The notes: generated from the sequence alone by a model not told the origin. 64,000 bases of DNA from Arthrobacter sp. Soil763 (GCF_001428365.1 NZ_LMSH01000002.1:806132-870131), one strand, 5' to 3'; shown: positions 45,464 through 54,965, numbered from the stretch's first letter. Translations and numbers: made by a program.

Positions 45464-46036
45464 ATGCGTTGGGACGCCCTGTTTGCCGATCTGGAGGCCC
45501 AGCTCGCCGCGGGAGGACGCCTGGAGCTCGAAGCAGAAATCGGGGAGCGCGCGCGGGCGGACGCCGCAACCGTCGAATTGGCTGACCGGCTGCGGGGCTC
45601 CGTAGGCCTGCGGATCGCCGTCCATCTCGCCTCCGGCGCGGTCTACGAAGGCACCTTGAGTCACGCGGGCAGCGAATGGCTGGTGCTCGACGAGGAGCGG
45701 CACCAGTTGCTGGTTCCCCACACCGCGGTCCTCCGCTTTGCGGGCCTGTCCCGGCTGGCCGTTGCCGCCGGCTCGGCCGTCCGCCAGCGGCTGGGCCTGT
45801 CGAGTGCGCTGCGTGAGCTTACCCGCGACCGAGCCCGGGTGACTGTGATCGTGTCGCGGGGCGCGGCGGGCGAATCCGTACTGCATGGCGTGATTGACCG
45901 GGTGGGCCGGGACTTCCTGGACCTGGCGGTCACCGGCCCCGGGGAGGAACGCCGTCCGGCGAACGTGAGCGGGACGGCGACCATCCCCTTCGGCGCCCTC
46001 GCCGGACTGCGGTCGGTCCGCGGCGCCGAGGGGTGA
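45464..46036 (+). CDS. Hypothetical protein, tandem Sm/SH3-like halves
   Basis: This is a 190-residue cytoplasmic protein with no recognised family name. After a charged N-terminal helix region it shows two similar beta-rich halves. The first is IAVHLASGAVYEGTLSHAG with LLVPHTAVLRFAGL; the second is VTVIVSRGAAGESVLHGVID with TIPFGALAGLRSV. Both have the strand-turn-glycine layout of Sm-like or SH3-like barrels, which in other families bind RNA. Homologues appear in the same place in other actinobacteria as far as recalled. RNA binding is an inference from shape only. Start ATG 45464 follows the repeat-bearing promoter region. Confidence 0.65.
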   Translation: MRWDALFADLEAQLAAGGRLELEAEIGERARADAATVELADRLRGSVGLRIAVHLASGAVYEGTLSHAGSEWLVLDEERHQLLVPHTAVLRFAGLSRLAVAAGSAVRQRLGLSSALRELTRDRARVTVIVSRGAAGESVLHGVIDRVGRDFLDLAVTGPGEERRPANVSGTATIPFGALAGLRSVRGAEG

Positions 46037-46045
46037 GGTCCCGGC

Positions 46046-46261
46046 TTAGTTGCCTTTAGCCCTGGCTTCCTCGATCATGCGGCTCGCCTCGGCGTAGCGC
46101 TCCTGGATGTACTGCTCCAGCATCGATTCCTCGACCCGCCATTGACCGCGGCCGCCCACCTGGATGGCTTTGAGTTGTCCGCTGCGGACCAGGGCGTAGG
46201 CGGCCGGAGAGTTGATCTGCAGCTGCTCGGCCACGTCGGCGAGGGTCAGGAAGCGAGGCAT
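46046..46261 (-). CDS. Small MerR-like helix-turn-helix protein (BldC/excisionase type)
   Basis: This 71-residue DNA-binding protein is a single MerR-like winged HTH (LTLADVAEQLQINSPAAYAL, then RSGQLKAIQVGGRGQWRVEE). It resembles BldC and phage excisionases but lacks an effector domain. BldC binds tandem direct repeats head to tail. The 10-bp repeats at 45321-45360, 0.7 kb away, have the right geometry, though binding is unproven. The ATG at 46261 has CAAAAT six bases upstream and no ribosome site, so it may be leaderless. There is no phage gene nearby, so an excisionase role is unlikely. Confidence 0.82.
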   Translation of the reverse strand: MPRFLTLADVAEQLQINSPAAYALVRSGQLKAIQVGGRGQWRVEESMLEQYIQERYAEASRMIEEARAKGN

Positions 46262-46267
46262 GTGTAC

Positions 46268-46273
46268 ATTTTG
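46268..46273 (-). promoter_or_regulatory. Possible -10 box of leaderless HTH gene
   Basis: CAAAAT on the minus strand ends six bases before the ATG at 46261, the same spacing as other probable leaderless genes in the window. The first base deviates from the TANNNT consensus. Confidence 0.4.
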
Positions 46274-46426
46274 CCACCGTTGGCGGCGTTTAGGGCCGTT
46301 ATCCACACGATGGGCCGGTTTGCCGCTGCATCTTCCCGCAGGCGGGCTGATTCGTCACAATGGGCGGGACAACAGGGGTGTCCGGCGCCGTGGCCCGGAC
46401 CGCGGCTACAGGGGGAGCGGGGACGC

Positions 46427-47068
46427 ATGGGTGTGGGCACGGTGGAAGGCGGCGCGCGGCTGAAGAAACCCTCCTGGAAAGATCCGCGGCTGCTGATAGG
46501 CATCCTGTTGGTGCTTGCCTCCGTCGCCGGGGTGGTCTCCCTGGTGGCGGCGGCCGACCAGACCACCGAGGCCTACGCCGCCAGCGAGCCCATTGCGGTG
46601 GGCGAACGGCTGGACGCGGACAAGCTCCACCGCGTGCGGGTGCGGCTGAACGACGTCGAGCCGCACTACCTCACCCCGGAATCGGGGGTTCCCGGGGACC
46701 TTGTCGCAGTCCAGCGCGTCGGCAAGGACCAGTTGCTGCCGCGGGAGAGTTTCGGCCAGCCGGACGGGCTGGACCGTAAGCCCCTCGCCCTCACCGTCGA
46801 GGAGGCGCTGCCGCCGCAGGCTGTCGCCGGTTCCCGGGTGGATGTCTGGGTCGCACTGCCGGACGTGCGCAACGGCTACGGCGAGCCGGCGCTGGTGCTG
46901 CCGGGAGCCGAAATCGCCCAGCTCACGCCCGGCAGCACGGCCCTGGGCTCCCAGCGGGCCACGGTGGTGATGGTCCTGGTCCCGGACGGGCAGATGCCCA
47001 AACTGCTCGGCGCACAGGCCAACAAGGCGAGAATCTCGGTCGTCTGGAACCCCGGCGGAGCGGGCTGA
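46427..47068 (+). CDS. SAF domain protein (CpaB-like)
   Basis: This is a 213-residue protein with one N-terminal membrane helix (LLIGILLVLASVAGVVSLVA) and an extracytoplasmic SAF domain (AASEPIAVGERLDADKLHRV, later LALTVEEALPPQAVAGSRVD). SAF domains occur in CpaB/RcpC, which belongs to Tad/Flp pilus systems, and in FlgA. A CpaE-like ATPase gene overlaps its stop in TGATG, which supports the CpaB reading. No pilin, secretin, TadA ATPase or TadB/C gene lies in the window. ATG 46427 has GGGGGAG upstream. Confidence 0.82.
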   Translation: MGVGTVEGGARLKKPSWKDPRLLIGILLVLASVAGVVSLVAAADQTTEAYAASEPIAVGERLDADKLHRVRVRLNDVEPHYLTPESGVPGDLVAVQRVGKDQLLPRESFGQPDGLDRKPLALTVEEALPPQAVAGSRVDVWVALPDVRNGYGEPALVLPGAEIAQLTPGSTALGSQRATVVMVLVPDGQMPKLLGAQANKARISVVWNPGGAG

Positions 47069-48420
47069 TGGGCATCCCCGTGGTCACGGTCGGCCGGTCC
47101 GGGGACGCCCTGGTGGACGGGCTGGAACGGCTGCACGGTCCGGTCTCAGTGGTCCGCCGCTGCAGCGAACTCGCAGAGTTGCTGGCCGCCTGCCAGACGG
47201 GCCTGGCCCGCGCCGCCGTCGTCGCCGACGGGTCCGAGGAACTGACCGCCTCGCTCGTAGACCGGCTCTCCGCCGTCGGCGTTGCCGTCGTGGCACTGGC
47301 CGACGGCCCCGAGGAGTCCGCCCGGCTGCGGGGCATCGGCGTCACCGCCGAGGTCCCGGGCGTCGAGCCGGGCGCGCTGGCGGCCGTCATCGAGGACGCG
47401 GTGGCGCAGCTCGCAACGGGCCTGCCCCCGTCGTTTCCGCGTGCCTCCGACGACCACGGAGCGGTGCCGCCCGCTGCCGGCGGGCGTGGGCGGCCTCCGG
47501 GGCGGCCCGGTGCCGAGCACCCGGCCCCGCACGCGGGGCAGCCTGTTGCCTCCGGTCCGGGCACGGGGAGGATCATTGCGGTGTGGGGCCCGGCGGGCGC
47601 CCCCGGCCGCACCCTCATCGCTGCCAACATGGCGGCGGAGCTGGCAGCGGAGGGCCGGTCGGTGCTGCTGGTCGACGCCGACAGCTACGGCGCCAGCGTG
47701 GCCGCGGTCCTGGGGCTGCTTGATGAGTCGGCTGGTCTGGCGCAGGCCTGCCGGTTGGCGGACCAGGGCCTGCTGGACTGCGCGGCCCTGCTCAAGGTTG
47801 CCGTGCCGGTCGCCACCCGCACCGGCACCTTCCGGGTGCTGACCGGCATCACCCGAGCAGACCGCTGGACCGAGCTCCGGGCCGCCGCGCTGGCCTTGGT
47901 CTACGAACGGGCCCGGGAAGCCGCCGAGGTCACCGTCATTGACACCGGGTTCTGCCTGGAGGCCGACGAGGAGCTCAGCTTCGACTCGATGGCGCCGCGC
48001 CGGAACGCCGCAACGCTGCGCAGCCTGGAACTGGCCGACACGGTGTACGCCGTCGGCGCCGCCGATCCGGTCGGCGTGCCCCGGCTGGTCCGCGGGCTGG
48101 CCGAACTGGAGGCGGCCGTCCCGCAGGCCTCGCCGCGTGTGGTCCTGAACAAGGTGCGGTCCGCCGCCGTCGGCCGGTCGCCCGAGCGGCAGCTGCGCGA
48201 GGCCTGGGCCCGGTACGGCCCCGCCGCGCCGCTGGAGGCATTCCTTCCCGCCGACCCCGCGGCCTGCGACGCCGCCCTGCTCTCCGGCTCGCTGCTGGTC
48301 GAGTCCGCGCCGGACTCACCGCTGCGGAGGGCCATCGCCGGGCTCGTTTGTGCAACCGTCCAGCGAAATCGGAAATCCTCTGTCTTTTCTTCCACAGCAA
48401 TGCGCGGGGTAAAGGGCTAG
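47068..48420 (+). CDS. CpaE/TadZ-like P-loop protein with altered Walker A
   Basis: This 450-residue protein has a receiver-like N-terminal domain (about 1-125), a Pro/Gly-rich linker and a ParA/MinD-type domain. Usual CpaE has KGGVG-T; here the loop is WGPAGAPGRTLIAANMAAEL, so the conserved lysine is replaced and ATP use is uncertain. LLVDADSYGASVAAVLGL is the Walker B-type strand, and VTVIDTGFCLEADEELSFDS follows. It starts in TGATG overlap with the SAF gene. The pair looks like a CpaB-CpaE (RcpC-TadZ) remnant or an unrelated system that uses the same folds. Confidence 0.8.
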   Translation: MGIPVVTVGRSGDALVDGLERLHGPVSVVRRCSELAELLAACQTGLARAAVVADGSEELTASLVDRLSAVGVAVVALADGPEESARLRGIGVTAEVPGVEPGALAAVIEDAVAQLATGLPPSFPRASDDHGAVPPAAGGRGRPPGRPGAEHPAPHAGQPVASGPGTGRIIAVWGPAGAPGRTLIAANMAAELAAEGRSVLLVDADSYGASVAAVLGLLDESAGLAQACRLADQGLLDCAALLKVAVPVATRTGTFRVLTGITRADRWTELRAAALALVYERAREAAEVTVIDTGFCLEADEELSFDSMAPRRNAATLRSLELADTVYAVGAADPVGVPRLVRGLAELEAAVPQASPRVVLNKVRSAAVGRSPERQLREAWARYGPAAPLEAFLPADPAACDAALLSGSLLVESAPDSPLRRAIAGLVCATVQRNRKSSVFSSTAMRGVKG

Positions 48421-48478
48421 GCTCGCCATGAGGGCCGCAACGGTGCGGCCAGAAACTTTGTGATGGAGGCGTTTGTCG

Positions 48479-51400
48479 ATGTCGTCTGGGTCCAGCGTGG
48501 AGGATCAACCCGTTTCGATCGGTGCCGGTGAAGGGTACTTCGCGGACTACTACGAGCACCTCGCAGAGGAGGACGCCCGCGCCTACGGCGAGGATGTCCT
48601 GAACGCCCGGTCCCAGGCACACCTGCAGGCGGCCGCCGTGCGGCGTCCCGGCGTACCGAACATTTCGATTGCCGACGAGGCCGAATCGAGCGTCGTCTAC
48701 ATCGTCACCGACGACATGCCCTTCCTTGTCGATTCGGTCAACGCCGAGCTGGTCCGGCAGAAGACCGCCATCCGCCTCGTGATCCACCCGCTCTTCGTCG
48801 TCACCCGCAACCGCGAGACCGGCCGGCTGGTCAAGGTTTCCCGGGTGCCCTCCCACCTGGGCATCTCCAGCGGCGACACGGCAGCGATGCCGAACCTCTC
48901 GCACCTGATCGCCGAGGGTGACAACGCCTCCCACATGGAGTCCTGGATCGCCGTCGAGATCGATCCGGTCGGCGACGCCAAGCGCGCGGAGCTCATCGAG
49001 GGCCTTTCCCGGGTGCTCGGTGACGTGCGCGCCGCCGTCGAGGACTGGCCGAAAATGCGCAACAAGGCCCACGAGGTCTCCGACGGGCTGGACCAGGTGG
49101 CGAACGCCGGCCAGATCGCCGGGCTCCGGCAGGCGCAGGAATTGCTGCGCTGGCTCGACGACGGGAACTTCACCTTCCTGGGCTACCGCGAATACGACCT
49201 GCGGAACGAATCCGGCGAAGACGTGCTCGAACTGCGGGAAGACAGCGGCCTGGGCCTGTTGCGCAACAGCGCCGACATGCAGCACCAGATCCAGCACCTG
49301 ACCGAGACCGGCCGACGGAAGGCCCGCGAGAAGAGCGCCCTGGTGATCACCAAGGCGAACTCGCGCTCGACGGTGCACCGCCCGGCCTACCTGGACTACA
49401 TCGGCGTGAAAAGCTTCGACGCGGCCGGCAACGTCAACGGCGAACGGCGCTTCATCGGCCTGTTCGCGACCACCGCCTACGCCGGCTCCGTGCGCGAGAT
49501 CCCGGTTGTGCGCGAAAAGGTCGACGCCGTGCTGCGGGACGCCGGCTTCCCGCCGGACTCACACTCCGGCAAGGACCTCCTCGGCATCCTTGAAACCTAC
49601 CCGCGCGATGAGCTCTTCCAGATCGAGGTCCCCGACCTGGCCGCCATCACCACCGGAATCCAGCGCCTGCAGGAGCGCCGCCGCACCCGGCTGTTCCTCC
49701 GGCCGGACATTTACGGCCGCTTCATGTCGGCCCTGGTCTACCTTCCCCGTGACCGCTACACCACCAACGTCCGGCTGCGCATCGAGCAGGAACTGCGTGA
49801 GACGTTCAACGCCGTCTCGATCGACTACGAGGCGCGGATGACCGAATCCGCCCTCGCCCGCCTGTTCTTCAGGATCCGGCTGCCCAAGGACGCCGATCCC
49901 AGCGGCATCAACGCCGACGAACTCGAGAAGCGGCTGGTCCGCGCGGCCCGCTCGTGGAGCGAGGGCATCGCCGAGGTGCTGCGCGCACGGGCCGGCGCCG
50001 ACGGCGAAAACGGCGCCAAGGAACTCGCCTCGCTGTGGGCCGAGGCCTTCCCCGCCAGCTACCGCGTCGACTACGAAGTCGAGGACGCGCTCGAGGATAT
50101 CGCCCGGTTCGAACAGCACGGCGCTGCCGCCCGGACAGAAACGGGCAAGGCCGGCGGGGAACGGCCCGGCGTGCACGTCTACCTGCCCGAGGGTGCCGGT
50201 GCCACGCTGGAGGAGGACGCCCGCGTCAAGCTCTACATGCTCGAGCCCAAGAGCCTGAGCCAGATCCTGCCCTACTTCCACAACCTGGGCCTCGAGGTCC
50301 TCGACGAGCGCCCCTTCGAGATCGAAACGGCCGACCGCCGCGACTTCTTCCTCTACGACCTCGGCCTGAAGTACCCCGCCGGCGTGGACCCGGAACGCAC
50401 CGGCGCCCTGCTCGGCGAGTCCTTCGGCGCTGCCGTCTCCGGCGCGGTCGAGTCCGACAGCTTCGACCGCCTCGTTTTGCGCGAGGGCATGCACTGGCGG
50501 CAGGTCGTCGTGCTGCGCGCCTACGCCAAGTACATGCGGCAGATGGGCAACACCAACTCCTTCGAGTTCATGGCCGACACGCTGCTGGCGAACCCGGACG
50601 TCACCCGCGGACTGAACGCGCTGTTCGCGGCCCGCTTCGACCCCGCGCTGCCCGAGGCGGACCGCGCGGCACGGCAGGAGGAGGTCCGCGCCGCGCTGGA
50701 CACGGCCATCGAACAGGTTGCCACCCTCGACGCCGACCGGGTGCTGCGCACCCTCAAGAACCTGATCCAGGCCACGGTCCGGACCAACTTCTACCAGAAC
50801 AAGACGCACGTCAGCTTCAAGCTTGACCCTTCCGGCATCGACGGCCTGCCGTTCCCGCGCCCGGTGTTCGAGATCTGGGTCTACTCTCCCCGGGTTGAAG
50901 GAGTGCACCTGCGCTTCGGCAAGGTTGCCCGCGGCGGCCTTCGCTGGTCCGACCGGCGCGAGGACTTCCGCACCGAAATCCTCGGCCTGGTCAAGGCCCA
51001 GACCGTCAAGAACGCGGTCATCGTTCCGACCGGCGCCAAGGGCGGGTTCTACGCCAAGCAGTTGCCGGATCCCGCCGCGGACCGCAGCGCCTGGATGGCT
51101 GAGGGCGTGGAGAGCTACAAGACGTTCATCCGCGGCCTGCTGGACGTCACGGACAATCTCGTGACGACGGCGGACGGCGAGACCGTCGTGCCGCCCGCCG
51201 ACGTCGTACGCCACGACAGCGACGATTCCTACCTCGTCGTCGCGGCGGACAAGGGGACGGCATCGTTCTCCGACATCGCCAACGGCCTCGCCGCCGAGTA
51301 CGGCTTCTGGCTCGGGGACGCCTTCGCCTCCGGCGGTTCGGTGGGCTATGACCACAAGGCCATGGGCATCACCGCCCGGGGCGCGTGGGAGTCCGTCAAA

Positions 51401-53347
51401 CGCCACTTCAGCGAGCTGGGCCTGGATACGCAGGCGGAACCGTTCACCGTCGTCGGCGTCGGCGACATGTCCGGGGACGTCTTCGGCAACGGCATGCTGC
51501 TCTCCCGGCACATCCGGCTGCTCGCGGCATTCGACCACCGGCACATCTTCCTCGATCCCAACCCGGACGAGGCAGCCTCGTTCGAAGAGCGGCAGCGGCT
51601 CTTCGAGCTGCCCCGCTCCTCCTGGGACGACTATGACAAGTCGCTGATCAGCGAGGGCGGCGGCGTCTTCGCCCGCCAGGCCAAGTCCATTCCCGTCTCC
51701 GCTCAGGTCCGGGCCGCGCTGGGGCTGCCGGAAGGCACCACCCAGCTCAGCCCGCCGGAGCTGCTCCGGGCGATCCTCCTCGCCCCGGCGGACCTGCTCT
51801 ACAACGGCGGCATCGGCACCTACGTGAAGGCCTCCACCGAGACGAACGGCGAGGTCGGCGACAAGGCCAATGACGCCATCCGCGTCGACGGCCGCGAGCT
51901 GCGCGTCAAGGTGGTCGGCGAGGGCGGCAACCTGGGCATGACCCAGCGGGGCCGGATCGAGGCCGCGCTACAGGGCGTCATCCTCAACACCGACGCGATC
52001 GACAACTCGGCAGGCGTGGACTGCTCCGACCACGAGGTCAACATCAAGATCTTCGTGGACCGCATGGTGGCTGCCGGCAAGCTCGACCCGGCCGAGCGCG
52101 CCGACTTCCTGGCGTCCATGACCGACGAGGTCGGCCGCCTGGTGCTTGAGGACAACATCGACCAGAACATCCTGCTGCTCAACGACCGGATGCGGGTGGC
52201 CGAATGGAGCCCCAGCTACGAGCGGCTGATGGACTGGCTGGAAAAGTCCGCCGACCTCAAGCGCGACCTGGAGGCACTGCCGACCACCGAGACCCTGCGG
52301 GAACGCCTCGAACAGGGCCAGGGCCTGACCTCGCCGGAGCTGTCCGTGCTGGCGGCCTACGCCAAGATCGAGCTCGCCACCGCACTGCGGGACAGCGACC
52401 TGGCCGAGGACCCGTGGTTCCGCGAAACGCTGCGGGCCTACTTCCCGAAGCAGCTGCGTGAGCGCTTCGACGCGGAACTGGACAGCCACCCGCTGCGCCG
52501 GGAAATCATCGCCACCGTCGTCGCCAACGACATGATCAACATGGGCGGCATCACGTTCGCGTTCCGCGCCATGGAGGAGACCTCGGCACCCGAGGCCGCC
52601 GTCGCGAAGGCGTTCGTCGCGCTGCGCGAAGTCTACGAGCTGGACATCATGGTGGCCGAGCTCAACGAACTGCCGGCGTCGTTCCCGACCGAGCACTGGA
52701 GCACCGTCCACCTGGACATCCGCCGGCTGCTGGACCGGGCGGTCCGCTGGGTTCTCGGACAGGGCAATGCCGCACGGCCGATCGCCGAGATCGTGGCCGA
52801 ATTCAAGCCCCTGATGGACCCGATGCGGGCCCGGCTGCTGGACTACCTGCGCGGCGGCGACCGCGAACGGGTCTCCCAGTGGCTGGAGAAGGCCCGTAGC
52901 TGGGAGCTGCCGGAGGATCTGGCGCACCGCTGGGCCGAGCTGTTCGAGAGCTTCGTCCTCCTGGACATCGCCAAGATCGTGCACGCCGGGAACGAGCCGG
53001 TGGAGAACATCGCGCACGTCTACTACACGGTGTTCGACCGCTTCCACGTCGATTCGCTGCTGGAAAGGATCACCAAGCTGCCGCGGAAGGACCGGTGGCA
53101 GGCGCTGGCCCGTGCGGCGCTGCGCGATGATCTGTACTCGACCGTTACGGACATGACGACGGCGGTCCTGGCATCGACCCCCGCTGACCTCTCGGCCGAA
53201 GAGCGGCTGGCGGCGTGGGAGGGCCAGAACGTCGAGCAACTGGGACGGGCGAAGAGCATGTTCGATGAGGTCAACGCCCTCGAGGCCGATGACATGGCCT
53301 CGCTCTCGGTAGCATTGAGGCTCTTGAGGTCAATCGTCCGACGCTAG
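48479..53347 (+). CDS. gdhB: NAD-dependent glutamate dehydrogenase, large (about 180 kDa) type
   Basis: This 1,622-residue enzyme oxidises glutamate to 2-oxoglutarate and ammonia using NAD. The N-terminal part holds ACT-like regulatory domains (FLVDSVNAELVRQKTAIRLV). The catalytic core contains FGKVARGGLRWSDRREDFRT and NAVIVPTGAKGGFYAKQLPD, and NAD binding uses the GVGDMSGDVFGNGMLLSRHI region. Length and layout match the bacterial GDH2/Rv2476c type. ATG at 48479 is used because GGAGG lies nine bases upstream; TTG at 48473 is too close to it. It stands alone, followed by the pdtaS gene, and points to amino-acid catabolism. Confidence 0.95.
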   Translation: MSSGSSVEDQPVSIGAGEGYFADYYEHLAEEDARAYGEDVLNARSQAHLQAAAVRRPGVPNISIADEAESSVVYIVTDDMPFLVDSVNAELVRQKTAIRLVIHPLFVVTRNRETGRLVKVSRVPSHLGISSGDTAAMPNLSHLIAEGDNASHMESWIAVEIDPVGDAKRAELIEGLSRVLGDVRAAVEDWPKMRNKAHEVSDGLDQVANAGQIAGLRQAQELLRWLDDGNFTFLGYREYDLRNESGEDVLELREDSGLGLLRNSADMQHQIQHLTETGRRKAREKSALVITKANSRSTVHRPAYLDYIGVKSFDAAGNVNGERRFIGLFATTAYAGSVREIPVVREKVDAVLRDAGFPPDSHSGKDLLGILETYPRDELFQIEVPDLAAITTGIQRLQERRRTRLFLRPDIYGRFMSALVYLPRDRYTTNVRLRIEQELRETFNAVSIDYEARMTESALARLFFRIRLPKDADPSGINADELEKRLVRAARSWSEGIAEVLRARAGADGENGAKELASLWAEAFPASYRVDYEVEDALEDIARFEQHGAAARTETGKAGGERPGVHVYLPEGAGATLEEDARVKLYMLEPKSLSQILPYFHNLGLEVLDERPFEIETADRRDFFLYDLGLKYPAGVDPERTGALLGESFGAAVSGAVESDSFDRLVLREGMHWRQVVVLRAYAKYMRQMGNTNSFEFMADTLLANPDVTRGLNALFAARFDPALPEADRAARQEEVRAALDTAIEQVATLDADRVLRTLKNLIQATVRTNFYQNKTHVSFKLDPSGIDGLPFPRPVFEIWVYSPRVEGVHLRFGKVARGGLRWSDRREDFRTEILGLVKAQTVKNAVIVPTGAKGGFYAKQLPDPAADRSAWMAEGVESYKTFIRGLLDVTDNLVTTADGETVVPPADVVRHDSDDSYLVVAADKGTASFSDIANGLAAEYGFWLGDAFASGGSVGYDHKAMGITARGAWESVKRHFSELGLDTQAEPFTVVGVGDMSGDVFGNGMLLSRHIRLLAAFDHRHIFLDPNPDEAASFEERQRLFELPRSSWDDYDKSLISEGGGVFARQAKSIPVSAQVRAALGLPEGTTQLSPPELLRAILLAPADLLYNGGIGTYVKASTETNGEVGDKANDAIRVDGRELRVKVVGEGGNLGMTQRGRIEAALQGVILNTDAIDNSAGVDCSDHEVNIKIFVDRMVAAGKLDPAERADFLASMTDEVGRLVLEDNIDQNILLLNDRMRVAEWSPSYERLMDWLEKSADLKRDLEALPTTETLRERLEQGQGLTSPELSVLAAYAKIELATALRDSDLAEDPWFRETLRAYFPKQLRERFDAELDSHPLRREIIATVVANDMINMGGITFAFRAMEETSAPEAAVAKAFVALREVYELDIMVAELNELPASFPTEHWSTVHLDIRRLLDRAVRWVLGQGNAARPIAEIVAEFKPLMDPMRARLLDYLRGGDRERVSQWLEKARSWELPEDLAHRWAELFESFVLLDIAKIVHAGNEPVENIAHVYYTVFDRFHVDSLLERITKLPRKDRWQALARAALRDDLYSTVTDMTTAVLASTPADLSAEERLAAWEGQNVEQLGRAKSMFDEVNALEADDMASLSVALRLLRSIVRR

Positions 53348-53381
53348 GGCTGCCGGCCCCCGCGTCGCAAATGGAGGTGCT

Positions 53382-54851
53382 GTGGCAATCTTTACGGACC
53401 CTATCAGGGAGCATGCTGATTTCGGGCCGGGGGATGCCGAGTGGCTGCACCTGCTCGTGGGGGACTGGCAGATGGTCGCCGACCTCGCCTTCGCCGACCT
53501 TGCCCTGTGGTTCCCGCACCCGGAGCTGGGGTACGTGGCCCTGGCCCACGTGCGGCCCTCCACCACGCATACGGTGTTCCACGCCGACTTCGTGGGGGAG
53601 GGCATCCGGTCGGACCTGAAGCGGCTCGTGGACAAGGCGTGGGAGAGCCGGACCATCGAACGCTCCAACGAGACCAACTGGAGCAGCGACATGGCCATGC
53701 GGGTCGAGGCCGTTCCGATGGTTCGCAACGGCCGGACCCTGGCGATCGTGACCTCGCATATGGACCTCTCCAGCTCGCGGATGCCCTCGAGGCTGGAGCT
53801 GACCTACCGGCAATGCGCCTACGACCTGCTGCGGATGGGCACCCTGGGCCTCTGGCCCGACTTCGCCTCGCCGACCGGGTCGCGCCGCGGCGCGCCGCGC
53901 GTCGGCGACGGGCTGATCCGCCTCGACGCCGAGGGGATCGTGCAGTACGCCAGCCCGAACGGCGTTTCCGCCTTCCGCCGGCTCGGTGACGGCGAGTCGC
54001 TCGAGGGCCGGTCGCTGGCCGAAGTCACCGCGGGCCTGCTCCGGGACCGCCGGATGGTGGACGAAACCCTGCCGCTGGTGGTCACCGGGCGGATGCCGTG
54101 GCGTAGTGAGATCGAATCGCGCGGCGTGAGCCTGTCGCTGCGGGCAATTCCGCTGCGGGACGAGCAACAGCGCTTCGGCGCGCTGGTGCTGTGCCGCGAC
54201 GTCTCCGAGCTGCGCCGCCGCGAGATGGAGCTCGTCACCAAGGACGCCACCATCCGCGAAATCCACCACCGGGTCAAGAACAACCTGCAAACCGTGGCCG
54301 CCCTGCTGCGCATGCAGTCGCGCCGCATGGTCAGCGACGAAGCCAAGCAGGGACTCGAACAGGCGATGCGCCGGGTGGCGACCATCGCCCTCGTCCACGA
54401 GACCCTGTCCCAGGGCCTGACCCAGAGCGTGGACTTCGACGAGCTGATCGGCCGTCAGTTCCGGCTCTCGGCCGAGGTCGCCTCGCCGTCCCAGCAGGTA
54501 AAGACCCAGCGCTCAGGCCAGTTCGGCGAGCTGCCCAGCGACCTCGCCACGCCGCTGGCCCTGGTCATCAACGAGCTCGTGACCAACGCCGTCGAACACG
54601 GCCTTGAGGGCCGCGCCGGGACGGTATGGCTGCTCGCGGACCGCTCCGAAAGCGAGGAGGGGGACGAGCTGCTGACCGTGACGGTGGCGGACGACGGCGT
54701 GGGCCTGCCGGCCGGGTCCTACACCGAGGGCCTCGGCCTGCAGATCGTGCGCACGCTGGTCACGAGCGAACTCGGCGGCAGCATCCAGTGGAAGCCCCGC
54801 GACGGCGGCGGCACCGCGGTGCAGATCGTCCTCAGCCTGGCCAGGCGCTGA
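53382..54851 (+). CDS. pdtaS: Sensor histidine kinase PdtaS
   Basis: This is a 489-residue cytoplasmic sensor kinase. An N-terminal GAF-like domain (WLHLLVGDWQMVADLAFADL) and a PAS domain (about 180-270) precede a HisKA_2 domain with IHHRVKNNLQTVAALL (phosphoacceptor His295 or 296) and a HATPase domain (VINELVTNAVEHG, GVGLPAG). In mycobacteria PdtaS signals to the RNA-binding antiterminator PdtaR. PdtaR is not adjacent here. The GTG start has GGAGG eight bases upstream and lies 34 bp after glutamate dehydrogenase. A strong terminator follows. Confidence 0.94.
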   Translation: MAIFTDPIREHADFGPGDAEWLHLLVGDWQMVADLAFADLALWFPHPELGYVALAHVRPSTTHTVFHADFVGEGIRSDLKRLVDKAWESRTIERSNETNWSSDMAMRVEAVPMVRNGRTLAIVTSHMDLSSSRMPSRLELTYRQCAYDLLRMGTLGLWPDFASPTGSRRGAPRVGDGLIRLDAEGIVQYASPNGVSAFRRLGDGESLEGRSLAEVTAGLLRDRRMVDETLPLVVTGRMPWRSEIESRGVSLSLRAIPLRDEQQRFGALVLCRDVSELRRREMELVTKDATIREIHHRVKNNLQTVAALLRMQSRRMVSDEAKQGLEQAMRRVATIALVHETLSQGLTQSVDFDELIGRQFRLSAEVASPSQQVKTQRSGQFGELPSDLATPLALVINELVTNAVEHGLEGRAGTVWLLADRSESEEGDELLTVTVADDGVGLPAGSYTEGLGLQIVRTLVTSELGGSIQWKPRDGGGTAVQIVLSLARR

Positions 54852-54908
54852 CACCCGCTCCGCCGCGGCGGTCCTGCTGCGGCGGCCCTGCGGCGGGACC
54901 TGAATGTA

Positions 54909-54942
54909 CGAAGGCCCCGGACCATACGGTCCGGGGCCTTCG
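54909..54942. terminator. 15-bp hairpin between pdtaS and whiB
   Basis: CGAAGGCCCCGGACC and its exact complement flank an ATAC loop. It lies between the convergent pdtaS and whiB genes and probably terminates both. Confidence 0.8.
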
Positions 54943-54965
54943 CTGCCGGGTGGTCCGGCGGACAG

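Noticed and set aside
46046..46261. Phage excisionase and integrated element
   Set aside because: No integrase, attachment repeats or phage genes are nearby; the protein fits chromosomal BldC-like regulators better.
49559..51544. 661-codon minus-strand frame inside the glutamate dehydrogenase gene
   Set aside because: It is an antisense shadow with Gly/Val/Asp/Arg bias and no motif.
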